In this document: positions 10,006 to 18,588 of the stretch, one piece after another
How the letters are laid out: every line of letters begins with the position of its first letter
Position numbering within the stretch: position 1 is the stretch's first letter
NCBI GenBank assembly: GCA_963698645.1
Contig: CAVORP010000007.1
Location: 1,054,001 to 1,118,000, forward strand
Origin: Ovoidimarina sp963698645
GTDB lineage: Bacteria > Pseudomonadota > Alphaproteobacteria > Rhodobacterales > Rhodobacteraceae
Reading direction: 5' to 3'
DNA length: 64,000 nucleotides
The notes under the pieces: generated by a model
Seen by the model: only the letters and a program-made list of their open reading frames with translations
Database searches by the model: none
What the model was told of the DNA's origin: nothing
Position numbers and translations under genes: made by a program

Positions 10006-10070
10006 GCATACCATTGCCTCCACTTCTTGGCTGGGCCATGTAGAGCCAGTGTTCCAGAGGGAGTTCCGCA

Positions 10071-11015
10071 ATGCCGCTCAAGGTCGCCTTTCAGATGGAC
10101 CCGATCCAGACGGTCAACATCGACGCCGATAGCAGTTTCCGGCTGGCGGAAGAGGCGCAGGCCCGGGGCCACGAGCTTTTCTTCTATACGCCCGAGGGGC
10201 TGGCTTTCGACGAAGGCCGGATAACCGCGCGCGGGCATGCGATGGAGGTCCAGCGGGTCAAGGGCGATCACGTGACGCTTGGACCCGAAACCGTCGTGGA
10301 TCTTTCCGAGTGGGATGTGGTTTGGCTGCGGCAGGACCCGCCCTTTGACATGAGCTATATCACGACGACGCATCTCTTGGATTTCCTGTCACCCGGGACC
10401 TTGGTCGTCAACGACCCGTTCTGGGTCAGGAATTACCCGGAGAAACTTCTGGTTCTGAGGTTCCCGGAGCTGACGCCACCCACGATGGTCGCGCGCGATC
10501 TGGCGACGCTGAAGCGGTTCAAGGCCGAGCACGGAGACATTATCCTAAAGCCGCTCTACGGGAATGGCGGGGCGGGGGTGTTCCGACTCGATCCGAACGA
10601 CCGCAACCTCGCCTCGCTGCACGAATTGTTCGTGGGCATCAACCGCGAGCCGCTGATCGCGCAGAAATACGTACCTGCGGTCACGAAGGGCGACAAGCGG
10701 GTGATCCTGGTGGATGGCGAGCCGGTGGGGGCGATCAACCGCATCCCGGCAGAGGGCGAGACACGGTCGAACCTGCATGTGGGCGGACGGGCCGAGAAGA
10801 TCGGTTTGACCGAGCGTGACCTCGAGATCTGTGCCCGGATCGGACCTGTCCTGCGCGAGAAGGGGCAGGTTTTCGTCGGAATCGACGTGATTGGTAATTG
10901 GCTGACCGAGATCAACCTGACCTCGCCCACGGGAATTCAGGAACTTGAGCGTTTCGATGGCATCAACGTCGCTGAAAAGATCTGGCTGGCGATCGAGGCG
11001 CGCCGGGCGGGATAG
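10071..11015 (+). CDS. gshB: Glutathione synthetase
   Basis: 314-residue ATP-grasp ligase joining gamma-glutamylcysteine and glycine in the cytoplasm. Visible features are the N-terminal VAFQMDPIQTVNIDADSSF, the ATP-binding loop IILKPLYGNGGAGVFR near residue 160, and the metal and substrate segment VIGNWLTEINLTSPTG near the C-terminus. The frame is intact. It lies 65 bases after yraN, and the order rsmI-yraN-gshB is commonly conserved. Confidence 0.96.
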   Translation: MPLKVAFQMDPIQTVNIDADSSFRLAEEAQARGHELFFYTPEGLAFDEGRITARGHAMEVQRVKGDHVTLGPETVVDLSEWDVVWLRQDPPFDMSYITTTHLLDFLSPGTLVVNDPFWVRNYPEKLLVLRFPELTPPTMVARDLATLKRFKAEHGDIILKPLYGNGGAGVFRLDPNDRNLASLHELFVGINREPLIAQKYVPAVTKGDKRVILVDGEPVGAINRIPAEGETRSNLHVGGRAEKIGLTERDLEICARIGPVLREKGQVFVGIDVIGNWLTEINLTSPTGIQELERFDGINVAEKIWLAIEARRAG

Positions 11016-11018
11016 GCC

Positions 11019-11930
11019 ATGGCCAGTCTTCGCCTTCGCCTGATCAACCTTCTGTCGCGGGGCATCCTGCGCCGAGTGGCCGCGCGGGTGTCGGGACCGG
11101 ACCGAGCCCGGATCGAACTTGAGCGTGCCACCTCCATCTTTCTGCGTCCGCCCTCGCAGACCACGATCCGGAAGGACGGAGCTCTGTCATGGATCTCTTG
11201 CGGGCGCGTCGAAGCGTCTCCGGTGATCCTCTATTTCCATGGTGGAGGCTATATTGCCGGGTCGCCCGAAACCCATCGGGCGATGCTGGGGCGCCTGTCG
11301 AAACTGACCGGGACACAGGTGGTGGCCCCCGCCTATCGGCTTGCACCGGAACATCCCGCTCCGGCCGGGTTCGAGGATGCTTGCGCCGCGTTTTCCGAAC
11401 TTCGTGCGCGCGGCTATGCGCCGAGCCAGATCGTACTGGGTGGCGACAGCGCAGGTGGCGGGCTTGCGCTTGCGTTGCTCGCGCATCTTTGTGCGACGGA
11501 TGCGCGGCCCGCGGCGCTTTTCGCATTTTCGCCCTGGACCGATCTGACGATGTCGGGGGCGTCGGTCACGTCCAATGCCGCGGCGGACCGGCTTTTGCCC
11601 GCAGAGCGGATCGGTGAATTGCTCGACTTTGTCGCGCCGCCGGAGATCCGGGCGGATGCGCGGGTCTCGCCCCTGTTCGCGCGGTTCGAACGCCCGCCGC
11701 CTGTCCTGATGCAGGTCGCGGAGAACGAGATCCTGTTCGACGATACGCGCCGAATGGCCGAGCATCTGCGCAGAAGTGGCGGACAGGTCGAGGTGCAGAC
11801 GCAACCCGACGCACCGCATGTCTGGCAGTTACTGGATGGTTATGTGCCCGAGGCGCGCGAAAGCCTTGGGAATGTGGCGGCGTTCATCGGCTCTCTCATC
11901 CCTCGGTCCCGATCTGAAGACGGAAGCTGA
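11019..11930 (+). CDS. Alpha/beta hydrolase of the hormone-sensitive-lipase family
   Basis: 303 residues. The HSL-family oxyanion motif HGGGY is near residue 74, the nucleophile motif GDSAGG near residue 146, and the catalytic His probably lies in DAPHVWQ near residue 267. Such enzymes hydrolyse short acyl esters; no signal peptide is evident, so it is probably cytoplasmic. It begins three bases after the gshB stop, suggesting shared transcription. The 3' end overlaps the convergent yifB/comM-like gene by about 35 bases. Confidence 0.88.
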   Translation: MASLRLRLINLLSRGILRRVAARVSGPDRARIELERATSIFLRPPSQTTIRKDGALSWISCGRVEASPVILYFHGGGYIAGSPETHRAMLGRLSKLTGTQVVAPAYRLAPEHPAPAGFEDACAAFSELRARGYAPSQIVLGGDSAGGGLALALLAHLCATDARPAALFAFSPWTDLTMSGASVTSNAAADRLLPAERIGELLDFVAPPEIRADARVSPLFARFERPPPVLMQVAENEILFDDTRRMAEHLRRSGGQVEVQTQPDAPHVWQLLDGYVPEARESLGNVAAFIGSLIPRSRSEDGS

Positions 11931-13413
11931 CCGCCTCGGCCACATGGGGCTGGCGGACATCGTCCGAGCCCGCCAGATCGGCGATCGTGCGGGCCACGCG
12001 AAGCACGCGGTGATAGCCACGCGCCGAAAGCCCGAACCTGTCCGCCACCTTGACCAGAAAACTCCTCCCTTCTTCGTCGGGCGTGGCCACATCCGACAAA
12101 AGCTGGCCCGAGGCATCGGCGTTCAGATGGGCGATGCCCGAGTCCTTATAGCGGTTTGCCTGGATCGCCCGCGCGGCGACGACCCGGGCCTTGATCTCTT
12201 GAGAACTGTCCCCCGAGGCAGGCAAGTCCAGATCGGAATAGGCCACCGGCGGGACATCGATCCGAAGGTCGAACCGGTCCATCAGCGGGCCTGAAATGCG
12301 CCCGAGATAGTCTTCGCCGCATTGCGGGACACGGGCGCAGGCCCGGGCCGGATCGGTCATGTACCCGCATTTGCAGGGATTTGCGGCGGCGACAAGCATG
12401 AACCGGCAGGGGTAGCGGACATGGGCATTGGCTCGCGCGACAACGACGTCGCCGGTTTCGATTGGCTGGCGCAGGGTTTCCAGCACCGTACGCGGGAATT
12501 CGGGGAATTCGTCCATGAAGAGTACGCCGTTATGCGCAAGAGAGATCTCACCCGGCTTCGCGCCTTTGCCGCCGCCCACGATTGCCGCCATGGAGGCTGT
12601 GTGATGGGGTTCGCGAAAGGGCCGGATGCGGCTGATCCCACCTTCGTCCAGCAAGCCGGAGAGGGAATGGATCATCGAAGTCTCCAGCGCCTCGGTCGCG
12701 GACAGAGGCGGCAGAATGCCCGGAATGCGGGCCGCAAGCATCGATTTGCCTGATCCCGGCGGACCCACAAGCATTACGTGATGTCGTCCGGCTGCGGAAA
12801 TCTCCAGGGCGCGCTTGGCGCGTTCTTGCCCCTTGACCTCGCGCAGATCACGGAGTGCCGACCGGTCTTCCTCGATATTTCCCGGCTCGGCCGGCGCAAG
12901 TGGTCCCTGACCCGAAAAGTGCCGAACGGCCTCCATCAGAGAGGCGGGGGCGATGACTTGGGTCGCGCCAACCCATGCGGCCTCGGCGCCGCATCCTTTC
13001 GGGCAAAGCAGTCGGCGGCCGCTTTCGGCGGCGGCCATCGCGGCGGGCAGGGCACCCACCACGCTGACCAGCGATCCGTCCAGCGACAACTCGCCCAGCG
13101 CGACTGTGGCTTCCATGTCTTCGCGCGGCAGGATGTCGAGGGCGGCCAGAAGCGCAAGAGCAATCGGCAGATCGAAATGCGAGCCTTCTTTCGGAAGATC
13201 GGCCGGGGACAGGTTCACGGTGATCCGTTTCGACGGAAGCGCGATTGCCATGGAGGTAAGCGCCGCGCGAACCCTGTCACGGGCCTCGGAGACGGCCTTG
13301 TCGGGCAGGCCTACGATCGAGAATGCCGGAAGTCCGGGGGCAACGGAGCATTGAACCTCGACCAGCCGGGCCTCGACTCCTTCGAATGCAACTGTATAGG
13401 CCCGCGTAACCAT
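11896..13413 (-). CDS. YifB/ComM-type Mg-chelatase-like AAA+ ATPase
   Basis: 505 residues: an N-terminal Lon-protease-like S5 fold, a central ATPase with Walker A GPPGSGKS and a Walker-B region LFMDEFPEFPR, and a C-terminal Mg-chelatase-type domain. In competent bacteria ComM acts as a helicase promoting branch migration during transformation; in other bacteria the role is not proven. The ATG at 13413 is preferred because a GGGGGCGG ribosome site lies just upstream. It is convergent with the esterase gene. Confidence 0.9.
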   Translation of the reverse strand: MVTRAYTVAFEGVEARLVEVQCSVAPGLPAFSIVGLPDKAVSEARDRVRAALTSMAIALPSKRITVNLSPADLPKEGSHFDLPIALALLAALDILPREDMEATVALGELSLDGSLVSVVGALPAAMAAAESGRRLLCPKGCGAEAAWVGATQVIAPASLMEAVRHFSGQGPLAPAEPGNIEEDRSALRDLREVKGQERAKRALEISAAGRHHVMLVGPPGSGKSMLAARIPGILPPLSATEALETSMIHSLSGLLDEGGISRIRPFREPHHTASMAAIVGGGKGAKPGEISLAHNGVLFMDEFPEFPRTVLETLRQPIETGDVVVARANAHVRYPCRFMLVAAANPCKCGYMTDPARACARVPQCGEDYLGRISGPLMDRFDLRIDVPPVAYSDLDLPASGDSSQEIKARVVAARAIQANRYKDSGIAHLNADASGQLLSDVATPDEEGRSFLVKVADRFGLSARGYHRVLRVARTIADLAGSDDVRQPHVAEAVSFRLQIGTEG

Positions 13414-13462
13414 GATCCGCCCCCTGACCAGCAAGATCTAAGTCATGAGAGTTTAAGGATGG

Positions 13463-14335
13463 TTAACAGGTCCTTTCCAGAAGCGCGGTGAATTCGGGCC
13501 AAGCATCGGGGTCTTCCAGCGTCTTGTCGCGGCAAAACGCGTTGCAGAACCCGAAAACGCGCCCTTCGGTTTCAAGGAAATGCGTGACCGGATCGCCGGA
13601 ATAGGGACATGCGGAATTCTCCGACGGACCTTCGGCCACCACTGCGGTGCGGACCGCGGGGCCGGGCCATACGGTTGTCGCGTTTTCCATCGCATAGGCC
13701 GCCTGATCGGGGCCGTCGACCTGCCCCATCGCGCGCCAACGGCGAAAGGCAGGGTCCGAAAGATGTTTCATGACATAGGCCCCGGCAGCTGCGCCAACAG
13801 GAAGCCCATAGCCTGCGATCCGCGCGGCGACCGGCGCGTAGAATGCATCCGCGACCGAATATTTGCCGAAGAGCCAAGGCCCCTCTGGCGACATCCGCCG
13901 CGCAAATGCCCAAAGATGCTCGATGCGGTCGAGATCTGCCAGCACCGCGTCGGACGGTACGAAATCCGAATAAGCCACGCGCAGGTTCATGGGACATGCG
14001 GCGCGCAGTGCGCCGAAGCCAGAATGCATTTCTGCCGTCAATGCGCGGGCCGCCCCGCGCAATTCGGGGTTCTTGGGCCAAAGACTTGCCTCTGGGTGGC
14101 GCTGCGACAGCTCTTCTGCGATGGCGACCGTATCCCAGATCACCGACCCGTCCGGCGTGCGTATCACGGGGACTTGTCGTGCAGGCGGAAATTTCGCCAG
14201 CAATGCCGGGAGTTCGTCCGTATACAGGGTTGCCCTTTGGGTCCGAACGGGAATCCCGAACCGGTGAAACAGAAGCCAGCCCCGAAGGGACCAGCTTGAA
14301 TAGGCGCGATCGCCGATGGCAAGGTCATATGTCAT
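13463..14335 (-). CDS. Glutathione S-transferase fused to a C-terminal TRASH-like zinc motif
   Basis: 290 residues. Residues 1-80 form the thioredoxin-like GST domain (AYSSWSLRGW, QVPVIRTPDGSVIWDTVAI), followed by an all-helical domain to about residue 200. The last ~60 residues are an extension with CPYSGDPVTHFL, GFCNAFCRDK and a final Cys; the spacing C-x20-C-x3-C matches the TRASH/YHS metal-binding pattern. The intact frame and convincing start make an artefact unlikely. Glutathione conjugation or thiol transfer is the family role. A metal-sensing or metal-binding role for the tail is my inference. Confidence 0.85.
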   Translation of the reverse strand: MTYDLAIGDRAYSSWSLRGWLLFHRFGIPVRTQRATLYTDELPALLAKFPPARQVPVIRTPDGSVIWDTVAIAEELSQRHPEASLWPKNPELRGAARALTAEMHSGFGALRAACPMNLRVAYSDFVPSDAVLADLDRIEHLWAFARRMSPEGPWLFGKYSVADAFYAPVAARIAGYGLPVGAAAGAYVMKHLSDPAFRRWRAMGQVDGPDQAAYAMENATTVWPGPAVRTAVVAEGPSENSACPYSGDPVTHFLETEGRVFGFCNAFCRDKTLEDPDAWPEFTALLERTC

Positions 14336-14392
14336 GACCCGTTTCTAGCGGCACGGCGATCCGCCATGAAACGACGTTTTGTGATGCGCATC

Positions 14393-14983
14393 TCACGGAA
14401 TGTGATTGATCTCGCCTATGCCAGGATCTTTGCCATAGGTGATGCGCGTGACCGACAGGTTTTCAATCCTCTGGGAGAATGCGGTCTCGGCGGTCCAGCC
14501 CTTGGCGCGTTGGACCTGACCGAGGATGACGCCGAAATGGGCGACTGCGATGAGGTTCGGCACAGAGCGCGGCAGGTTGGCTACGGCAGACACCACCCGT
14601 GCATGAAGATCGTTCCAGCTTTCGCCCCCCGGAGGCCGCACATCGCCCGGTCGTTCCCAAAAGGCGCGAATGCGATCGGGGTCTTCGGCTTCGATCTCGG
14701 TGTGGGTCCGCATCTCCCATGCGCCGAAATGCATCTCGCGCAGGCCCGGCGCATGCGGCAGACGCAGCCTGTGATCTTGTATCGCATCTGCGGTCGCAAT
14801 GGCGCGGGACAGATCGGAGGAGATTACGGGTGCATCCTGAGGAAGATAAGCCGATAACCGGGACAGAGCCGCGCGATCACTCAGATCCGCGGGGAGATCG
14901 GACCACCCCACCATGGACTTCGCATGGGTCGGTCCGTGCCTTACCCAGCAGATCGTAAGGTTTTCATGGACCATCCGGATCAT
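14393..14983 (-). CDS. Histidine phosphatase family protein
   Basis: About 196 residues (or 193 from the Met at 14974). The phosphoacceptor motif VRHGPTHAK is near residue 14, and the second acidic and His positions are in GLREMHFGAWE and VAHFGVILG. Members include phosphoglycerate mutases and small-molecule phosphatases such as CobC; no neighbour indicates a substrate. It is divergent from rpoH, with the stress promoter region between them. Confidence 0.85.
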   Translation of the reverse strand: MIRMVHENLTICWVRHGPTHAKSMVGWSDLPADLSDRAALSRLSAYLPQDAPVISSDLSRAIATADAIQDHRLRLPHAPGLREMHFGAWEMRTHTEIEAEDPDRIRAFWERPGDVRPPGGESWNDLHARVVSAVANLPRSVPNLIAVAHFGVILGQVQRAKGWTAETAFSQRIENLSVTRITYGKDPGIGEINHIP

Positions 14984-15051
14984 CCCACGGTCGAGGGTGA
15001 GCGCAAACTAGCGGTGATTGAGGAAAGGGCAACTTTTTTGCACGAAGAATC

Positions 15052-15079
15052 TGATCCAACTCCGAAGTCGCGTCGTAAC
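15052..15079 (+). promoter_or_regulatory. Candidate RpoE (ECF sigma, singlet-oxygen type) promoter of rpoH
   Basis: TGATCC at 15052-15057 and TAAC at 15076-15079 are separated by 18 bases. This resembles the TGATCC...TAA promoter described for the RpoE/ChrR system of Rhodobacter sphaeroides, which drives rpoHII there. Transcription would start near 15085, leaving a leader of about 40 bases before the ATG at 15128. The match is by eye; no start site has been mapped here. Confidence 0.6.
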
Positions 15080-15127
15080 ACTTTCAAAATGAACGCCGCG
15101 AATGGCGGCTGAGTACAGGGGTTGAGA

Positions 15128-16006
15128 ATGGCTTTTGATGCTTCGTCAGACCAAACGTTGTCCCGCCGCGCCATGCAGGCAGAACTGCTTGATGCCGAAA
15201 CTGAGTTGCGCCTTGCCTATGCCTGGCGCGACCAGCGCGATGAGGAAGCGCTCCACCGTCTGATCACCGCCTATATGCGACTTGCCATTTCGATGGCGTC
15301 GAAGTTCCGTCGCTATGGCGCGCCGATGAATGATCTTATCCAGGAAGCCAGCCTTGGGCTTATGAAGGCGGCCGACAAATTCGATCCGGATCGCGGCGTG
15401 CGTTTTTCCACTTATGCCGTATGGTGGATCAAGGCGTCGATCCAGGATTATGTGATGCGCAATTGGTCGATGGTGCGGACCGGATCCACTTCGAGCCAGA
15501 AATCGCTATTCTTCAACATGCGCCGGGTCCAGGCTCGGCTCGAGCGTGAGGCTGCGTCCCGGGGAGAGCGTCTCGACAAGCACCAGTTGCGCCACATGAT
15601 CGCGACCGAGGTGGGTGTGCCCCTTCATGATGTTGAGATGATGGAAGGCCGGCTTGCCGGGTCTGACTACTCGCTGAATGCCACGCAGTCGGCTGACGAC
15701 GAGGGCCGCGAATGGATCGATGCGCTTGAGGACGAGAATTCTCAGGGTTCCGAACAGGTCGAGCACGAAAAGGATATCGATACGCTGCGCGACTGGCTGG
15801 TTTCGGCCATGGGCAATCTGAACGATCGCGAGCGCTTTATCGTGCGCGAACGCAAGTTGCGGGATGCCCCCCGCACACTTGAAAGCCTCGGGGACGAGCT
15901 CGGCCTTTCGAAAGAGCGGGTCCGGCAGCTTGAAGCCGCGGCCTTTGGCAAGATGCGCAAGAGTCTCGAGTCACAGTCGAAAGAAGTCCACGCGTTCTTC
16001 GCATGA
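15128..16006 (+). CDS. rpoH: RNA polymerase sigma-32-type factor (RpoH, probably RpoHII)
   Basis: 292 residues with sigma region 2 (DLIQEASLGLMKAADKFDP, VRFSTYAVWWIKASIQDY) and region 4 (LGLSKERVRQLE). The RpoH box between them reads QKSLFFNMRR near residue 127, which identifies a heat-shock-type sigma rather than RpoD or RpoS. The ATG at 15128 follows an AGGGG ribosome site; a TTG at 15122 is possible. In Rhodobacter two paralogues exist, and RpoHII serves the photo-oxidative stress response. The RpoE-like promoter upstream is the reason I favour RpoHII, which remains an inference. Confidence 0.92.
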   Translation: MAFDASSDQTLSRRAMQAELLDAETELRLAYAWRDQRDEEALHRLITAYMRLAISMASKFRRYGAPMNDLIQEASLGLMKAADKFDPDRGVRFSTYAVWWIKASIQDYVMRNWSMVRTGSTSSQKSLFFNMRRVQARLEREAASRGERLDKHQLRHMIATEVGVPLHDVEMMEGRLAGSDYSLNATQSADDEGREWIDALEDENSQGSEQVEHEKDIDTLRDWLVSAMGNLNDRERFIVRERKLRDAPRTLESLGDELGLSKERVRQLEAAAFGKMRKSLESQSKEVHAFFA

Positions 16007-16825
16007 GAATCCGGCAAATTCTGTTAGGCCCGCTTCTGGCGGGCCTTTACATGACTCGCGCTACCATCGCGTCCGAGATCGATGAAAATGTGTTGGCCGA
16101 ACTGCCCGCTGCCGATGTGATCGTGCTGGGCGAAGTCCATGACAACCCCCGGCACCATCTGAACCAGGCGCTTGCGATCGCAGCCCTGTCGCCCAAGGCC
16201 ATCGTGTTCGAGATGTTCGGGCCGAACGAAGCTCTTGCGGTGACCCCGGAGGTGCGGGGCAGGGCAGACCGGCTGGCCGAGGCACTTGATTGGGAAAGCT
16301 CGGGCTGGCCCGATTTCGCGATGTATCACCCGATCTTTCTGGCCGCTCCTGACGCGGTGATCTTTGGTGGGGATATGCCGCGTGAAGAGGTCAGGCGTGC
16401 GGTGACCGAAGGCGCGGCCGCTGTTCTGGGCGGATCAGCCCCGCTGTTCGGGCTTGATCAACCCCTGGACCCTGATGAGCAGGCTCAGCGGGAGGCAGGC
16501 CAGATGACGGCGCATTGCGACGCCTTGCCCAAGGATATCCTTCCCGGAATGGTCGAAGCACAGCGCCTGCGTGATGCGGCCCTTGCCCGCGCGGTTCTGG
16601 CGGCGATGGCCGAGACGGGCGGGCCTGTGGCGGTGGTGACGGGCAACGGGCATGCGCAGGCGGGACTGGGGTCTGCCGAGGATGCTGGAACGGGCCGCGC
16701 CGGCCTTGGAGATCCTGTCTGTAGGCCAGTTCGAAAGCCCCCCGGATGGTGTTGCGCCCCACGACCTGTGGCTGGTGACTCCGCCAGTTGCGCGTGACGA
16801 TCCCTGCGCGGTATTTCGGGACTGA
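16003..16825 (+). CDS. ChaN-family haem-binding lipoprotein-like protein (one frameshift)
   Basis: About 273 residues after repair. The core IVLGEVHDNPRHHLNQAL and KAIVFEMFGPNE are typical of the ChaN/DUF399 family, which binds haem or iron at the cell envelope in some bacteria. The N-terminus (MRIRQILLGPLLAGLY) looks like a signal peptide but lacks a clear lipobox. The frame breaks near 16658 in VTGNGHA; the continuation RRDWGLPRMLERAAPALEIL runs to the TGA at 16823-16825. The start overlaps the rpoH stop (ATGA), yet a strong hairpin lies in the first 15 codons. A Met at 16051 is a possible alternative start. Confidence 0.75.
16026..16048 (+). terminator. Hairpin just after rpoH, inside the 5' end of the chaN-like gene
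   Basis: A perfect 8-bp stem (AGGCCCGC with GCGGGCCT), a 5-base loop and a short T run (TTT) lie 20 bases after the rpoH stop. It looks like a weak intrinsic terminator or attenuator. It falls within the proposed signal-peptide codons of the next gene, so it may limit read-through from rpoH. Confidence 0.5.
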
Positions 16826-16873
16826 CCCAAGGCACACTTGCTGCGGTCGGATGTTGGCCCTAGGCTCCGCCCC

Positions 16874-18074
16874 ATGTTGAATGGAAAGCGCATACTCCTC
16901 ATCGTCGGTGGCGGCATCGCGGCGTTCAAGTCGCTGGATCTGATCCGGCGCCTGCGCGAGCGGGGGGCCTCGGTCACGCCCGTGCTGACGCGGGCGGCGC
17001 AGGAATTCGTGACGCCGCTCTCGGCCTCGGCGTTGGCCGCCGAAAAGGTCTATCTGGACCTGTTCGACCTTACCGACGAGGCCGAGATGGGGCATATCGA
17101 ACTGAGCCGCGCTGCCGATCTCGTGGTGGTGGCGCCCGCCACTGCCGACCTGATGGCAAAGATGGCGGGCGGCCATGCGGATGACCTTGCCTCGACGCTT
17201 CTGATGGCAACGGACAAGCGGGTGCTGATCGCGCCAGCGATGAACGTCCGGATGTGGGAACACCCCGCGACACAGCGGAATGCGGCGACGCTGAGACAGG
17301 ATGGCGTTCTGTTCGCGGGTCCGGTCGACGGCGCAATGGCCTGTGGCGAGTTCGGCCCGGGGCGGATGTCGGAGCCACACGAGATCGTGGACAGTATCGA
17401 ACGGGCGCTGTCCGACGGGCCGTTGAAGGGGCGTCATATCGTGGTGACCTCGGGGCCGACCCATGAGCCGATCGATCCGGTCCGCTATATCGCCAACCGG
17501 TCCTCAGGTGCGCAGGGCAGTGCAATTGCCCGCGCACTCGCGGCACGGGGCGCGGATGTGACGTTCGTGACCGGCCCGGCCTCGGTTCCACCTCCCAGGC
17601 GGCGTGCGCGTCGTCGCGGTGGAAACGGCGGCCGAGATGCTGGCCGCGGTCGAAGCGGCGCTTCCGGCGGAAGCCGCGGTCTTTGCCGCGGCGGTGGCGG
17701 ATTGGCGCGTGGCGAACGCCTCTGACCGAAAGATCAAGAAGGACGGCAGCGGAGTGCCGACGCTCGGCTTTGCCGAGAACCCCGACATTCTGGCGACCGT
17801 GGCGCAGATGAAGGCAGGCCGCCCAACGCTTGTCGTGGGCTTCGCGGCGGAAACGGATGATGTCGTGGCCAATGCCACCGCAAAACGCGCGCGAAAGGGC
17901 TGCGACTGGATCGTGGCGAACGATGTCCGGCCCGAGACGGGGATCATGGGCGGCACCGAGAATGCCGTCACTCTGGTCACCGGCGGTGGTGCCGAGGAGT
18001 GGCCGCGCATGACGAAGGATCAGGTCGCGGCACGGCTGGCGGACCGGATCGCAGCGGCGTTGGTCGAAACGTGA
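16874..18074 (+). CDS. coaBC: Phosphopantothenoylcysteine decarboxylase/synthetase CoaBC (one frameshift)
   Basis: Bifunctional coenzyme A enzyme. The N-terminal flavoprotein half (CoaC) begins VGGGIAAFKSLDLIRRLR and has the PAMNVRMWEHPA motif near residue 120. The C-terminal synthetase half (CoaB) has GPTHEPIDPVRYIANRSSG and, after a frame break at about 17597, GCDWIVANDV. Near the break the sequence has CCTCCCAGGCGG where CCCCCCGGCGGC would be expected. The repaired length is about 400 residues, the family norm. The gene is essential, so the break is probably a sequence error. dut follows. Confidence 0.92.
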
Positions 18075-18120
18075 CGATCAGGGCGTTTGGCAGAACCGGA
18101 CTGGCGCAAGGAGTGTGGCA

Positions 18121-18588
18121 GTGACACCGGAAGTTCTTGTTCTGCGCGACGAAGATTCCGATCCCGATGTTCCGCTTCCTGGTTATGAGAGTGCGGGGGC
18201 TGCCGGTGCGGATCTGCGCGCGAATTTCCCCCATGACAGCCGGGCACATGGCCTCACCTTGAAGCCGGGCGCGCGCGCCTTGGTGCCGACAGGGCTGCGG
18301 CTTGAAATTCCCGACGGGTACGAGGTTCAGATCCGGCCGAGGTCTGGTCTGGCCCTGAAGTACGGGATTGCACTGGTGAACGCGCCGGGAACGATCGACA
18401 GCGACTATCGCGGGCCTCTGGGGGTGATCCTCGTCAATCTGGGAGCGGAGGATTTCCGGATCGGTCATGGTGACAGGATTGCGCAGATGGTGGTGGCCCC
18501 GGTCGTGCAGGCGCTGTTTTCGGAAACCCGCGCCTTGTCGGAAACCCGGCGCGGCGCAGGCGGCTTCGGGTCGACGGGAACCGGCTGA
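18121..18588 (+). CDS. dut: dUTP diphosphatase
   Basis: 155-residue homotrimeric dUTPase converting dUTP to dUMP. The conserved motifs are present in order: AGAAGADLRA, IRPRSGLALKYG, NAPGTIDSDYRG, GDRIAQMVVAP and the C-terminal RGAGGFGSTG. The GTG at 18121 is preferred over the GTG at 18115 because AAGGA lies about eight bases upstream. The coaBC-dut order is common in proteobacteria. The stop overlaps the ATG of the next gene (TGATG). Confidence 0.95.
   Translation: MTPEVLVLRDEDSDPDVPLPGYESAGAAGADLRANFPHDSRAHGLTLKPGARALVPTGLRLEIPDGYEVQIRPRSGLALKYGIALVNAPGTIDSDYRGPLGVILVNLGAEDFRIGHGDRIAQMVVAPVVQALFSETRALSETRRGAGGFGSTGTG

Noticed and set aside
15001..15050. Sigma-70 promoter for rpoH in the T-rich stretch
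   Set aside because: No convincing -35/-10 pair at proper spacing; the TGATCC...TAAC pair fits better.
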